Source: CAZKMM01 sp964553915 (GTDB lineage: Bacteria; RBG-13-61-14; DRUE01). From it: a stretch of 15,002 nt of DNA. This document shows, piece by piece, positions 1-7,319 of the stretch (positions within the stretch are counted from its first letter, which is position 1; the number at the start of each line of letters is the position of its first letter). The position numbers and the translations under genes are program-made. The DNA is taken from contig CAZKMM010000062.1 of the NCBI GenBank assembly GCA_964553915.1, forward strand, positions 1 through 15,002, read 5' to 3'. Below the pieces are notes generated by a model that saw only the letters and a program-made list of their open reading frames with translations, did not search any database and was not told the origin of the DNA.

Positions 1-605
1 TCCACCAGGGTAAAAATCTTTATATCTTCCGGCGAAATCTTGCCCGTGGCTAAAAGGGTGCTCTCAAACCAGTCCAAAAGAGGCTTCCAGTAAGCAGAAT
101 CCACCAGAAAAACCGGAAAGGGCTTGATTTTTTTGGTTTGAATTAAGGTGATGGCTTCGCTTAACTCATCAAGAGTGCCAAACCCTCCAGGAAGAATAAT
201 ATATGCCTGCGCATATTTGATAAACATAACCTTGCGGACAAAAAAATAGCGGAAGCTCAGCCGAACATTGGCATAAGGATTGGGCTTTTGCTCTAAAGGC
301 AATTCTATGTTCATTCCCACCGAGACCCCGCCGGCTTCTGCTGCGCCTTTATTCGCGGCTTCCATCACTCCTCCACCCCCGCCGGTGATTATCGCGTATC
401 CGGCTTCAGCACATTTTCTTCCGATCAGCTCAGCCTTTTGATAAATCGGGTCATTTGGACCCACCCGGGCAGAACCAAAGATGCTTACCGCCGGATATAT
501 CTTATGAAGCTCCTCTATCCCCTCCACAAACTCAGAAATAATCCGAAACAGCCTCCAGCTCTCTCCCAGCTCCCAGGCATCAATCAGGTATTGCTTCTCT
601 GGCAT
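1..605 (-). CDS. LOG-family (TIGR00730-type) Rossmann-fold protein, C-terminus cut by window edge
   Basis: The first 201 codons of this minus-strand gene are present; its 3' end lies beyond the left edge. The ATG at 605-603 has a strong Shine-Dalgarno (GGAGGGG) about 5 nt upstream. The family hallmark PGGFGTLDEL is encoded around 161-190, and a glycine-rich nucleotide-binding loop (ITGGGGGVMEAANKGA) around 351-398. An N-terminal helical extension (YLIDAWELGESWRLFRII) precedes the Rossmann fold, as in the longer members often mis-named lysine decarboxylases. Characterised LOG proteins release free base from nucleoside 5'-monophosphates (cytokinin phosphoribohydrolase activity); the role here is unknown. 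It lies 15 nt downstream of the exported hypothetical protein gene, so the two are probably co-transcribed. Family assignment is firm; physiological function is not. Confidence 0.9.
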   Translation of the reverse strand, partial: MPEKQYLIDAWELGESWRLFRIISEFVEGIEELHKIYPAVSIFGSARVGPNDPIYQKAELIGRKCAEAGYAIITGGGGGVMEAANKGAAEAGGVSVGMNIELPLEQKPNPYANVRLSFRYFFVRKVMFIKYAQAYIILPGGFGTLDELSEAITLIQTKKIKPFPVFLVDSAYWKPLLDWFESTLLATGKISPEDIKIFTLV

Positions 606-620
606 TTCTTCCCCTCCAGA

Positions 621-1250
621 TTATTTTTCTTTCCAGCGAAGCAGGGAAATTCCTGCCTGAGCTCCTACCAGAGCTAAATCCGAGCGGTCTAAAAATCCCC
701 CTCCCATCCCTAAAATGCCATTTACCTCTGCTCCCAGTTCCAGCGCCCAGCCCGAGCCCAAAATAAACTGCACCCCAGCTCCTGCCCGGAGCTGAACCAC
801 ATCCAGCCGGGACCATTCCTGGTCAAAATCTTCTCCCTTCACCGCATACTCTCCAATGCCCAAGCCCGAGCCAAAATCAAAATATCCCCGAACCGGCTTC
901 TCATCATCCGTAAAAATCCTTCCCTGAATCCATAAAAATAACCACCAGCTGGCAAAATCCCCCTTCCCTTCTTCAAAGGGATAGTCATATCCTCTTGCCT
1001 GAGCGAACTCCAGAGAAATTCCATAATAATAGGGATACCTGGAAACTCCTGCGGATTTTTTGGACTTGGTCAGATAAAAAAGTTCCAGAGCAATCTCATC
1101 CCCGCTCTGGTTAAGAAAATAATCATAAGTGAATCTTGCTCCTTTAAAATCCTTCTCTCCATAAAAAACTTCAAAGCCGGGCTCCTGGGACCATGCCCGG
1201 AATCCTAAAAATAGAATCAGCCCCAGCCAAAAAATTTTTTTTACCCTCAT
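621..1250 (-). CDS. Exported hypothetical protein, probable small outer-membrane beta-barrel
   Basis: I do not recognise a named family. The product is about 209 residues from the ATG at 1250. A GTG at 1259 would add three residues, but the promoter-like TATAAT at 1272-1277 would leave that start only about a 6-nt leader, so ATG is preferred. The N-terminus is a typical signal peptide: basic MRVKK, a hydrophobic core (IFWLGLILFLGF), then an AWS-QE cleavage-like site. The mature part has no further transmembrane helix. It alternates polar with aromatic or hydrophobic residues in stretches separated by short turns (for example WALELGAEVNGI and LALVGAQAGISLLRW), with glycines at turns. That pattern, ending near a C-terminal aromatic (RWKEK), suits an 8- to 10-strand outer-membrane barrel. 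A periplasmic beta protein is the alternative. It heads a two-gene unit with the LOG-family gene. Confidence 0.75.
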   Translation of the reverse strand: MRVKKIFWLGLILFLGFRAWSQEPGFEVFYGEKDFKGARFTYDYFLNQSGDEIALELFYLTKSKKSAGVSRYPYYYGISLEFAQARGYDYPFEEGKGDFASWWLFLWIQGRIFTDDEKPVRGYFDFGSGLGIGEYAVKGEDFDQEWSRLDVVQLRAGAGVQFILGSGWALELGAEVNGILGMGGGFLDRSDLALVGAQAGISLLRWKEK

Positions 1251-1271
1251 TTTTTCCACACTTTTTGCTCA

Positions 1272-1300
1272 ATTATATCTGGCTTATCTGAATAAATCCA
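1272..1300 (-). promoter_or_regulatory. Candidate sigma-70 promoter for the exported protein / LOG unit
   Basis: Reading leftward, a perfect -10 hexamer TATAAT occupies 1277-1272. A weak -35 (TGGATT, 1300-1295, three of six consensus bases) lies 17 nt upstream. Transcription would start near 1265, giving a leader of about 15 nt before the ATG at 1250. Found by inspection only. Confidence 0.5.
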
Positions 1301-1317
1301 GAACCTGTGCTTTCTTT

Positions 1318-1346
1318 TTGAGTTTAAAAGCAAAAAACCTTATGTT
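1318..1346 (+). promoter_or_regulatory. Candidate sigma-70 promoter for the lipA-led operon
   Basis: TTGAGT (1318-1323) and TATGTT (1341-1346) are separated by exactly 17 nt in an A/T-rich gap between divergent genes. Transcription would start near 1353, leaving only about 17 nt before the lipA ATG. It lies back to back with the leftward promoter-like element. No operator-like inverted repeat was noticed between them. Confidence 0.45.
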
Positions 1347-1369
1347 AAAATCAAGAAAAATTTTTTACA

Positions 1370-2245
1370 ATGCTCAGGACAAAAAATTTTTCACCCAAGC
1401 CGGAATTTCTCCGAAGTTCAGGCAGGAATCAGAGAGCGGTTCAAAAGCTTCGGAGAATGCTGAGGGATTTTACCCTGCACACGGTTTGTGAGGAAGCTCA
1501 CTGCCCGAATTTAGGTAAATGTTTCAGTCAGGGCACTGCTACCTTTTTGCTCCTGGGAAAAATCTGCACCCGGAACTGCCGGTTCTGTGCGGTGGAAAAG
1601 GGAACCCCGGCTCCACCTGACCCGAACGAGCCAGAACAGGTGGCAAAAATGGCAGAGAAACTGGGCTTAAAGCATATTGTTATCACCTCGGTCACCCGGG
1701 ATGACCTTGAAGATGGCGGAGCCGAGCACTTTGCCCAAACTGTTTTTCAAGTAAAAAAAGCTCTTCCTCACGCCACAGTTGAGGTGCTCACTCCGGATTT
1801 CAGGGGAAATTTTAAGGCACTGGAAAAAGTTTTGGAGGCAGAGCCCGAGGTATTTAACCATAATCTGGAAACCGTGCCCCGGCTTTATGAAAAAGTTAGA
1901 CCAAAGGCAGATTATTTTCGCTCTCTCAGCCTGCTCAGGTATGCTCAAAAAAATTTTCCTCAAATCATTACCAAAAGCGGGATTATGGTGGGAATGGGAG
2001 AAAGCAAAGATGAAATAAAGGCTTTAATCTCAGACCTGAAAAAAGCTGGCTGTCATATCCTTACCATCGGGCAGTATCTTGCTCCAAGCAAAAAGCATTT
2101 TCCGGTTGCAAAATACTATCATCCCGAAGAATATAAAGAACTGGAAGAGATAGGAAAGAAATTCGGACTAATGGTCTTTGCCGGACCGCTGGTCCGGAGC
2201 AGTTATCTTGCGGGAGAAGTGCTCGCTCGCCTGAGGGAGAGTTGA
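1370..2245 (+). CDS. lipA: Lipoyl synthase
   Basis: This radical-SAM enzyme inserts two sulfurs into octanoyl groups on lipoyl-carrier proteins. At 291 residues it has normal length and all diagnostic motifs. The auxiliary-cluster cysteines are C40, C45 and C51 (CEEAHCPNLGKC), and the SAM-cluster motif CTRNCRFC gives C66, C70 and C73. The C-terminal RSSY (276-279) supplies the serine ligand of the auxiliary cluster. The KPEFLR segment at the N-terminus matches the family, so the ATG at 1370 is favoured over an internal ATG near codon 30. No clear Shine-Dalgarno precedes it (ATTTTTTACA-ATG), which is unlike most genes downstream. No lipB or lipoyl-domain gene is in view. The aminotransferase gene starts 1 nt after its stop, indicating co-transcription. 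Confidence 0.97.
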   Translation: MLRTKNFSPKPEFLRSSGRNQRAVQKLRRMLRDFTLHTVCEEAHCPNLGKCFSQGTATFLLLGKICTRNCRFCAVEKGTPAPPDPNEPEQVAKMAEKLGLKHIVITSVTRDDLEDGGAEHFAQTVFQVKKALPHATVEVLTPDFRGNFKALEKVLEAEPEVFNHNLETVPRLYEKVRPKADYFRSLSLLRYAQKNFPQIITKSGIMVGMGESKDEIKALISDLKKAGCHILTIGQYLAPSKKHFPVAKYYHPEEYKELEEIGKKFGLMVFAGPLVRSSYLAGEVLARLRES

Positions 2246-2246
2246 A

Positions 2247-3422
2247 ATGAGCGAAGAACTGGGAAGAATCTCACGGCTACCCCCTTATGTCTTCAGCCAG
2301 GTGGTGGAGTTGATGCTGGAAGCGAGAAGAAAAGGGGAGGATATTATTGACCTGGGGATGGGCAATCCTGACCTTCCCACCCCAAAGCCCATAATAGAGA
2401 AATTAAAAGAAGCAGTGGAAAATCCCAAAAACCATCGCTATAGCGCCTCCCGAGGAATAAAGGGCTTGAGAAAAGCAATCTGCGACTGGTATCGGAGAAG
2501 ATATGAGGTTGAGCTGGACCCGGAAACCGAAGCAATTGTCACGATCGGCGCCAAAGAAGGACTGGCGCATCTGGTCCTGGCAATCATAGAGCCAGGGGAG
2601 GTGGTGTTCGTGCCCAATCCCACCTATCCGATTCATTCCTATTCTGTGGTAATTGCTGGAGGGGATTTAAGGAGCGTGCCTTTCACCGGAGAAGAAGATT
2701 TCTTTGACCAGCTCCAGCAGGCAATTAAACTCACCTGGCCCCTGCCGAAATTATTAATCCTGAATTTTCCTCACAACCCCACTACCGCGGTGGTGGATTT
2801 GGATTTTTTCTCCAAGCTGGTGGACTTTGCTCTGGAGCATAAAATCTGGGTGATTCATGATTTAGCTTATGCGGATTTAACTTTTGATGGTTATCGGGCA
2901 CCGAGTTTTTTAGAAGTTCCCCGGGCAAAGGAAGTGGGAGTGGAGTTCTACAGCCTGAGCAAAAGCTTTTCTATGCCCGGCTGGAGAGTGGGATTCTGCC
3001 TGGGGAATAAGGAGCTAATTTATGCCCTTTCCCGGCTCAAAAGCTATCTGGATTATGGAATCTTCCAGCCGATTCAGATTGCCTCTATTATTGCTTTAAA
3101 TCAATGTGAAGAGGTGGTCTCTCAAATTGCCGAGACATATCGGAAAAGAAGGGATGTTCTGGTAGATGGTCTTAACCGGATGGGCTGGAAGGTTAAAAAG
3201 CCTAAAGCAACAATGTTTGTCTGGGCAAAAATTCCCGAGCCTTATTCTGAGATGGGCTCCCTGGAATTCTCCAAATTCCTGCTTAAAGTGGCAAAAGTAG
3301 CGGTGAGCCCGGGAGTGGGCTTTGGGGAATTTGGCGAGGGATATGTTAGATTTGCTCTGGTGGAAAACGAGCACCGCATCCGCCAGGCACTTCGGGGAAT
3401 TAAAAAAGCGCTTTTTAAGTAA
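2247..3422 (+). CDS. alaC: PLP-dependent class I/II aminotransferase, AlaC-like (glutamate-pyruvate aminotransferase)
   Basis: The 391-residue product is a fold-type I aminotransferase. From recall it resembles E. coli AlaC along its whole length: the RLPPYVF start, IDLGMGNPDLPTP, YSASRGIKGLRKAI, VTIGAKEGLAHL, VPNPTYPIHSY, HDLAYADLTFDG, and the C-terminal SPGVGFGEFGEGYVRFAL. The PLP lysine is K239 in YSLSKSFSMPGWRVGF. The expected reaction is reversible amino transfer between glutamate and pyruvate, giving alanine. Substrate cannot be read from sequence, and relatives are also annotated as aspartate or LL-diaminopimelate aminotransferases. The start at 2247 has GGGAG about 7 nt upstream, overlapping the end of lipA. 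AlaC-like genes commonly lie directly before hom and thrC in proteobacteria, as here. Confidence 0.9.
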   Translation: MSEELGRISRLPPYVFSQVVELMLEARRKGEDIIDLGMGNPDLPTPKPIIEKLKEAVENPKNHRYSASRGIKGLRKAICDWYRRRYEVELDPETEAIVTIGAKEGLAHLVLAIIEPGEVVFVPNPTYPIHSYSVVIAGGDLRSVPFTGEEDFFDQLQQAIKLTWPLPKLLILNFPHNPTTAVVDLDFFSKLVDFALEHKIWVIHDLAYADLTFDGYRAPSFLEVPRAKEVGVEFYSLSKSFSMPGWRVGFCLGNKELIYALSRLKSYLDYGIFQPIQIASIIALNQCEEVVSQIAETYRKRRDVLVDGLNRMGWKVKKPKATMFVWAKIPEPYSEMGSLEFSKFLLKVAKVAVSPGVGFGEFGEGYVRFALVENEHRIRQALRGIKKALFK

Positions 3423-3439
3423 TAAATGGAGAAGTAAAA

Positions 3440-4756
3440 ATGAAAGAGGTAAGATTGGGACTGATTGGCTATGGCACGATTGCCCAGGGAGTGGTTCGGC
3501 TTCTGAAAGAGAACAAAAAGGAGATTCAATCCCGGCTCGGGGCTCAGCTCAAGCTGGTGGGAGTGGCTGATAAAGACTGGAAGCGAAAAAGAAAATATCC
3601 GCTGGAAAAATCTCTCAGGCTCAATGATGCTTACCAGCTGATTAATAATCCAGAAATAGACATCATCATTGAGCTGGTAGGGGATTTTCCCGGGGTAGCA
3701 GAAATGCTGATAGACTCTTTAAAAGCAGGCAAATCCGTGGTCACTGCCAATAAGGCAGTTCTTGCCAAGTATGGGAAGAAGATTTTTCAAACCGCGGTCC
3801 GCACAGGTTCCCAGATATTTTTTGAAGCCAGTGTCGGGGGAGGGATTCCCGTGCTTCGTGCTCTGCGCACCGGGCTCTGTGCCAACCAGATTCAGGAGAT
3901 TTACGGAATTGTCAATGGCACCTGCAATTATATCATTACCGAAATGGAGCAGGGACGGGGAGAATATAAAGATGTTTTAAAAGAGGCGCAGAGGCTTGGT
4001 TATGCGGAAGCAGACCCAGGGGCAGATGTGGAGGGAATAGATGCTCTTCATAAACTGGTGATTTTAGTCCTGCTTGGCTATGGAGTAAGCCTGGATATAA
4101 ATAAAATTTATCGGGAGGGTATTTCTGATTTAAGTCTGCTTGATTTCCGCACCGCCCAAGACTTGGGCTATCGGCTCCGGCTTCTGGCAATTGCCCGGCA
4201 GGAAAACGGGTTTATAGATGCCCGGGTTCATCCTACTTTAATTCCTGCCAATTCCCTGCTTGCCAAGGTGGAAGGGGTTTACAATGCGATTTATGTTCGG
4301 GGAAATTTTGTCGGACCCACTCTTTTTTATGGACAGGGAGCAGGAATGGAGCCCACTGCCAGTGCGGTGGTGAGCGATGTAATGGAACTGGCAAGGAATC
4401 TTCTTTCCGGGAAAAAGTCCAGCAGGATCAAGCCCAGCGGATACTATCAGGAAAATCCCCGCCAGCTAAAATTTAAGCCAATAGAAGAGTTGAAAATGCC
4501 TTATTATCTTCGGCTCTGGGTTTTAGACCAGCCCGGGGTTCTGGCAAAAATCAGCGGGATTTTAGCCCGGCATAAAATCAGCATTCGCTCGGTGATTCAG
4601 CGGGAAGGCAGAGAAGGGGATTCGGTTCCGCTGGTGATTATCACTCATCTGGCACTGGAAAAATCGGTGCAAAAAGCGGTTCGGGAAATCAACCGGCTTA
4701 AAGTAGTGATTCAGCCGGCAAAAGTTATCCGGATTCTTACCGAGCTGGAAAAATGA
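3440..4756 (+). CDS. hom: Homoserine dehydrogenase with C-terminal ACT domain
   Basis: It reduces aspartate semialdehyde to homoserine with NAD(P)H, the branch point towards threonine and methionine. The 438 residues match the monofunctional Hom family. The N-terminal Rossmann loop is GYGTIAQG (10-17), the middle contains GIVNGTCNYIITEM, and the catalytic segment is ADPGADVEGIDALHKL with the probable catalytic lysine K205. From about residue 355 there is an ACT domain (LRLWVLDQPGVLAKISGIL), the usual site of threonine feedback inhibition. There is no aspartokinase fusion. The ATG has GGAG about 8 nt upstream. The gene lies 17 nt after alaC and 49 nt before thrC. Confidence 0.97.
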   Translation: MKEVRLGLIGYGTIAQGVVRLLKENKKEIQSRLGAQLKLVGVADKDWKRKRKYPLEKSLRLNDAYQLINNPEIDIIIELVGDFPGVAEMLIDSLKAGKSVVTANKAVLAKYGKKIFQTAVRTGSQIFFEASVGGGIPVLRALRTGLCANQIQEIYGIVNGTCNYIITEMEQGRGEYKDVLKEAQRLGYAEADPGADVEGIDALHKLVILVLLGYGVSLDINKIYREGISDLSLLDFRTAQDLGYRLRLLAIARQENGFIDARVHPTLIPANSLLAKVEGVYNAIYVRGNFVGPTLFYGQGAGMEPTASAVVSDVMELARNLLSGKKSSRIKPSGYYQENPRQLKFKPIEELKMPYYLRLWVLDQPGVLAKISGILARHKISIRSVIQREGREGDSVPLVIITHLALEKSVQKAVREINRLKVVIQPAKVIRILTELEK

Positions 4757-4805
4757 GCAATATAAGGCTATCTTTTTAAAATCATTTTTTAAGGAAAAAG
4801 AAGCG

Positions 4806-5888
4806 ATGGAGGGAGGCAAACAATTTATCTGGAAGGGAGTTGTTGAACACTACTGGGATTATCTTCCCCTGAAAAGAAAAGACTGCATTGTCAGCCTGAA
4901 TGAGGGCAATACTCCGCTGATTCCTGCCCGCAAGCTCGCTGATGAGCTGGGAATTAAACTGGAGATTTATTTCAAGTTTGAGGGCTTGAACCCGACCGGT
5001 TCTTTTAAAGACCGGGGAATGACCGTGGCGGTCTCCCACGCTTTAGAAGTGGGAGCAAATGCGGTCATCTGCGCCAGCACCGGTAATACCAGTGCCAGCG
5101 CCTCCGCTTATGCAACCAGAGCCAGGCTCAAAGCCTATGTCTTAATCCCGGAAGGAAAGATTGCTCTGGGAAAATTAAGCCAGGCAATGATGCACGGGGC
5201 AGTGGTGGTTCAGCTGGAGGGAAATTTTGACCAGGCTCTGGAAATTGTCCGGGAGCTGGGAGAAAAGTATAAAGTGGAAATTGTCAATTCCATCAATCCC
5301 TACAGGATAGAGGGGCAAAAAACCGCTTCTTTTGAGGTCTGCGATATTCTCGGACGAGCTCCAGACCATCATTGCCTTCCGGTGGGAAATGCCGGGAACA
5401 TCACCGCTTACTGGAAAGGATACAAAGAATATTACCAGATGGGGAAAATAGATTTTCTTCCTCATATGAACGGCTTTCAGGCAGAGGGCGCGGCTCCGAT
5501 TGTCCGGGGATATCCAATCAAAAATCCCGAGACCATTGCTACCGCGATCCGGATTGGCAATCCTGCCAGCTGGAAGGGGGCAGAGCAGGCAAGAGATGAA
5601 AGCGAGGGAATTATTGATATGGTCAGCGATGAGGAAATCATCAAGGCATACAGGTATATGGCACGGGTGGAGGGGATTTTCTGCGAGCCGGCAAGTGCCG
5701 CGGGAATCGCCGGGCTGTTTAAAATGAAAGAAAAAGGGCTTCTTTCCCCCGGGCAGGTGGTGGTCTGCACCTTAACCGGACACGGGCTCAAAGACCCGGA
5801 TAATGCCATCAAATTAAGCGAGCCCCCGCTTACCCTTCCTGCCCAAACCTCTGCAGTGGTAGAAGCTTTAAAGCTGGAGAAAAGATGA
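4806..5888 (+). CDS. thrC: Threonine synthase
   Basis: A PLP enzyme converting O-phosphohomoserine to threonine and phosphate. The 360 residues correspond to the short form without the long N-terminal domain of the E. coli/yeast type. Motifs are NEGNTPLIPA near residue 40, NPTGSFKDRGM with PLP lysine K68, the phosphate/PLP loop CASTGNTSASASAYA, and GNAGNITAYWKGY. The C-terminal CTLTGHGLKDPD is typical of ThrC and separates it from threonine dehydratases. A 49-nt A/T-rich gap separates it from hom; AAGGA lies about 10 nt before the ATG, a rather long spacing. Its TGA overlaps the next gene's ATG (ATGA). Its substrate needs homoserine kinase, which the next gene probably supplies. Confidence 0.96.
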   Translation: MEGGKQFIWKGVVEHYWDYLPLKRKDCIVSLNEGNTPLIPARKLADELGIKLEIYFKFEGLNPTGSFKDRGMTVAVSHALEVGANAVICASTGNTSASASAYATRARLKAYVLIPEGKIALGKLSQAMMHGAVVVQLEGNFDQALEIVRELGEKYKVEIVNSINPYRIEGQKTASFEVCDILGRAPDHHCLPVGNAGNITAYWKGYKEYYQMGKIDFLPHMNGFQAEGAAPIVRGYPIKNPETIATAIRIGNPASWKGAEQARDESEGIIDMVSDEEIIKAYRYMARVEGIFCEPASAAGIAGLFKMKEKGLLSPGQVVVCTLTGHGLKDPDNAIKLSEPPLTLPAQTSAVVEALKLEKR

Positions 5889-7135
5889 TGAAGTATCTGA
5901 TTTTAATTGGCGATGGGATGGCAGATGAACCGAAGGATTTCCCAGAAGGTAAAACTCCCCTGGTTTTAGCAAATATTCCCCATCTAGACCTTCTGGCAAA
6001 GAAGGGAACCCTGGGACTGGTGAAAACGGTGCCGGAGGATATGCACGCGGGCTCTGATGTTGCCAATATGACCATCCTGGGTTATGACCCGAAAAAATAC
6101 TATACCGGCAGAGCACCAATAGAAGCCTATGGTCGGGGGTTGGAGCTTAAGCCGGAGGAAGTTGCCTTTCGCTGTAATCTGGTGAGCCTGAAGCAGGAAA
6201 ACCATCAGTGGCTGATGGAGGATTATAGCGCTGAGCATATCTCCAGCGAGGAAGCAAAACAGCTCATCCAAGCCCTGAATCAAAAGCTTTCTTCTTCCAG
6301 GGTAAAGTTTTATCCGAGCGTGAGCTATCGGAACCTGTGCATTATTGAAGATATAAATCCTGAGCGGATAAAAATTCCTCCTCCCCATGATATTCTCAAC
6401 CAGCCCATAGCTGGGTATCTGGAATCTTTAAAGACATCCTCAGAAGGAAGGTTTATTCTTGAACTGATGGAAAGGAGCCGGGAGATTTTTCGCTCTCATC
6501 CGGTTAATCAGGCTCGGAAGGAGAAAGGGAAAAAACCCGCGGATATGGTCTGGCTCTGGGGACAGGGCACCAAGCCTGATTTTCCAACTTTAAAAGAAAA
6601 ATTTGGGATTAACGGAGTGGTAATCAGCGGGGTGGATTTAGTTCGGGGCTTGGGCAAGCTTGCCGGACTGGAGGTGGTTTTGGTTCCCGGTGCCACTGGA
6701 TATATTGATACCAACTATCAGGGCAAGGTGGAATCTGCTCTCCGTTCCCTTGAACAGGGAGCGAATTTTGTCTATCTTCATCTGGAAGCACCGGATGAAG
6801 CCAGCCACGCCGGAGACCTGGAATTGAAAATTAAAGCCATAGAACTTTTTGACCAGAAAATTGTTGCCCCAATTTTAGAAGGCTTGAAAAAATTTCCTGG
6901 CTGGAGGCTTCTGGTAATGCCGGACCACACCACCCCGGTTCGGCTCCGAACCCACCGCAGCGACCCGGTGCCGTTTGTCGCGGTCAGCTCAGAACAATTC
7001 TATTCGGGAAAGGAGAGCCCAAGAGCTTTCTCGGAGCTGGAAGCAAAAAAAACCGGAATCTATCTTAAGCAGGGAGATACGCTTTTAGAAAAATATCTGT
7101 TAAGGAATAAAAATGGCAAAGGTAGTGGTAATTGA
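5885..7135 (+). CDS. Alkaline-phosphatase-superfamily protein: apgM-type phosphoglycerate mutase / proposed homoserine kinase
   Basis: The 416-residue product belongs to the metalloenzyme (alkaline phosphatase) superfamily, archaeal-type cofactor-independent phosphoglycerate mutase group. The metal-site residues look intact: D10 (GDGMAD), nucleophile S57 in HAGSDVANMTILGYDP, D304/H308 (DEASHAGD), D347/H348 (PDHTTP) and H357 (RTHRSDPVPF). Bacterial members beside hom and thrC, in genomes without thrB, form a subgroup named proposed homoserine kinase (TIGR02535, from memory). Here it overlaps thrC by 4 nt and no GHMP-type thrB is in view, so phosphorylation of homoserine is the favoured role. 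Phosphoglycerate mutase remains possible. Two ATGs (5885 and 5888) are in frame; the upstream one is used here. Its last 23 nt overlap the ferredoxin gene. Confidence 0.85.
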   Translation: MMKYLILIGDGMADEPKDFPEGKTPLVLANIPHLDLLAKKGTLGLVKTVPEDMHAGSDVANMTILGYDPKKYYTGRAPIEAYGRGLELKPEEVAFRCNLVSLKQENHQWLMEDYSAEHISSEEAKQLIQALNQKLSSSRVKFYPSVSYRNLCIIEDINPERIKIPPPHDILNQPIAGYLESLKTSSEGRFILELMERSREIFRSHPVNQARKEKGKKPADMVWLWGQGTKPDFPTLKEKFGINGVVISGVDLVRGLGKLAGLEVVLVPGATGYIDTNYQGKVESALRSLEQGANFVYLHLEAPDEASHAGDLELKIKAIELFDQKIVAPILEGLKKFPGWRLLVMPDHTTPVRLRTHRSDPVPFVAVSSEQFYSGKESPRAFSELEAKKTGIYLKQGDTLLEKYLLRNKNGKGSGN

Positions 7136-7316
7136 GGAGCGGTGTAAAAGCTGTGAACTTTGCGTGAACGCCTGCCCCAGAGATTGTCTGAAAATCTCAG
7201 AACGAACCAATCGCTCCGGATATTTTGTGGTGGAATTTATCGGAGAGGATAAATGCACTGGCTGTGGAATGTGTGGTGAGATGTGCCCGGATGTAGCGCT
7301 TCAGGTCTGGAGATAA
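7113..7316 (+). CDS. korD: 2-oxoacid:ferredoxin oxidoreductase, 2x[4Fe-4S] ferredoxin-like delta subunit
   Basis: A 67-residue protein with two complete [4Fe-4S] motifs: C11, C14, C17, C21-P and C48, C51, C54, C58-P. It is an 8-iron bacterial ferredoxin module of the size found as the separate small subunit of four-subunit oxoacid oxidoreductases, passing electrons from the thiamine site to soluble ferredoxin. The start ATG at 7113 has AAGGA about 6 nt upstream and lies inside the end of the preceding gene in another frame. The alpha-subunit gene starts 3 nt after its stop. A free ferredoxin is the alternative, but the operon position argues for a subunit. The symbol follows kor convention; substrate is unproven. 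Confidence 0.92.
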   Translation: MAKVVVIEERCKSCELCVNACPRDCLKISERTNRSGYFVVEFIGEDKCTGCGMCGEMCPDVALQVWR

Positions 7317-7319
7317 AAA

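Noticed and set aside
438..677. A 79-codon plus-strand open frame at the left end.
   Set aside because: It is antisense to the LOG-family gene and the end of the exported-protein gene, with a composition typical of a shadow frame.
3440..4756. Aspartokinase-homoserine dehydrogenase fusion.
   Set aside because: The protein starts directly with the Rossmann loop at residue 10 and has the length of monofunctional Hom with an ACT domain.
4757..4805. Possible promoter or attenuator in the 49-nt A/T-rich gap before thrC.
   Set aside because: There is no convincing -35/-10 pair, stable hairpin or threonine/isoleucine-rich leader peptide; the gap is too short for a classical thr attenuator.
5984..6388. 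A 134-codon minus-strand open frame inside the apgM-like gene.
   Set aside because: It is antisense to a strongly conserved coding sequence, and the product resembles no protein family.
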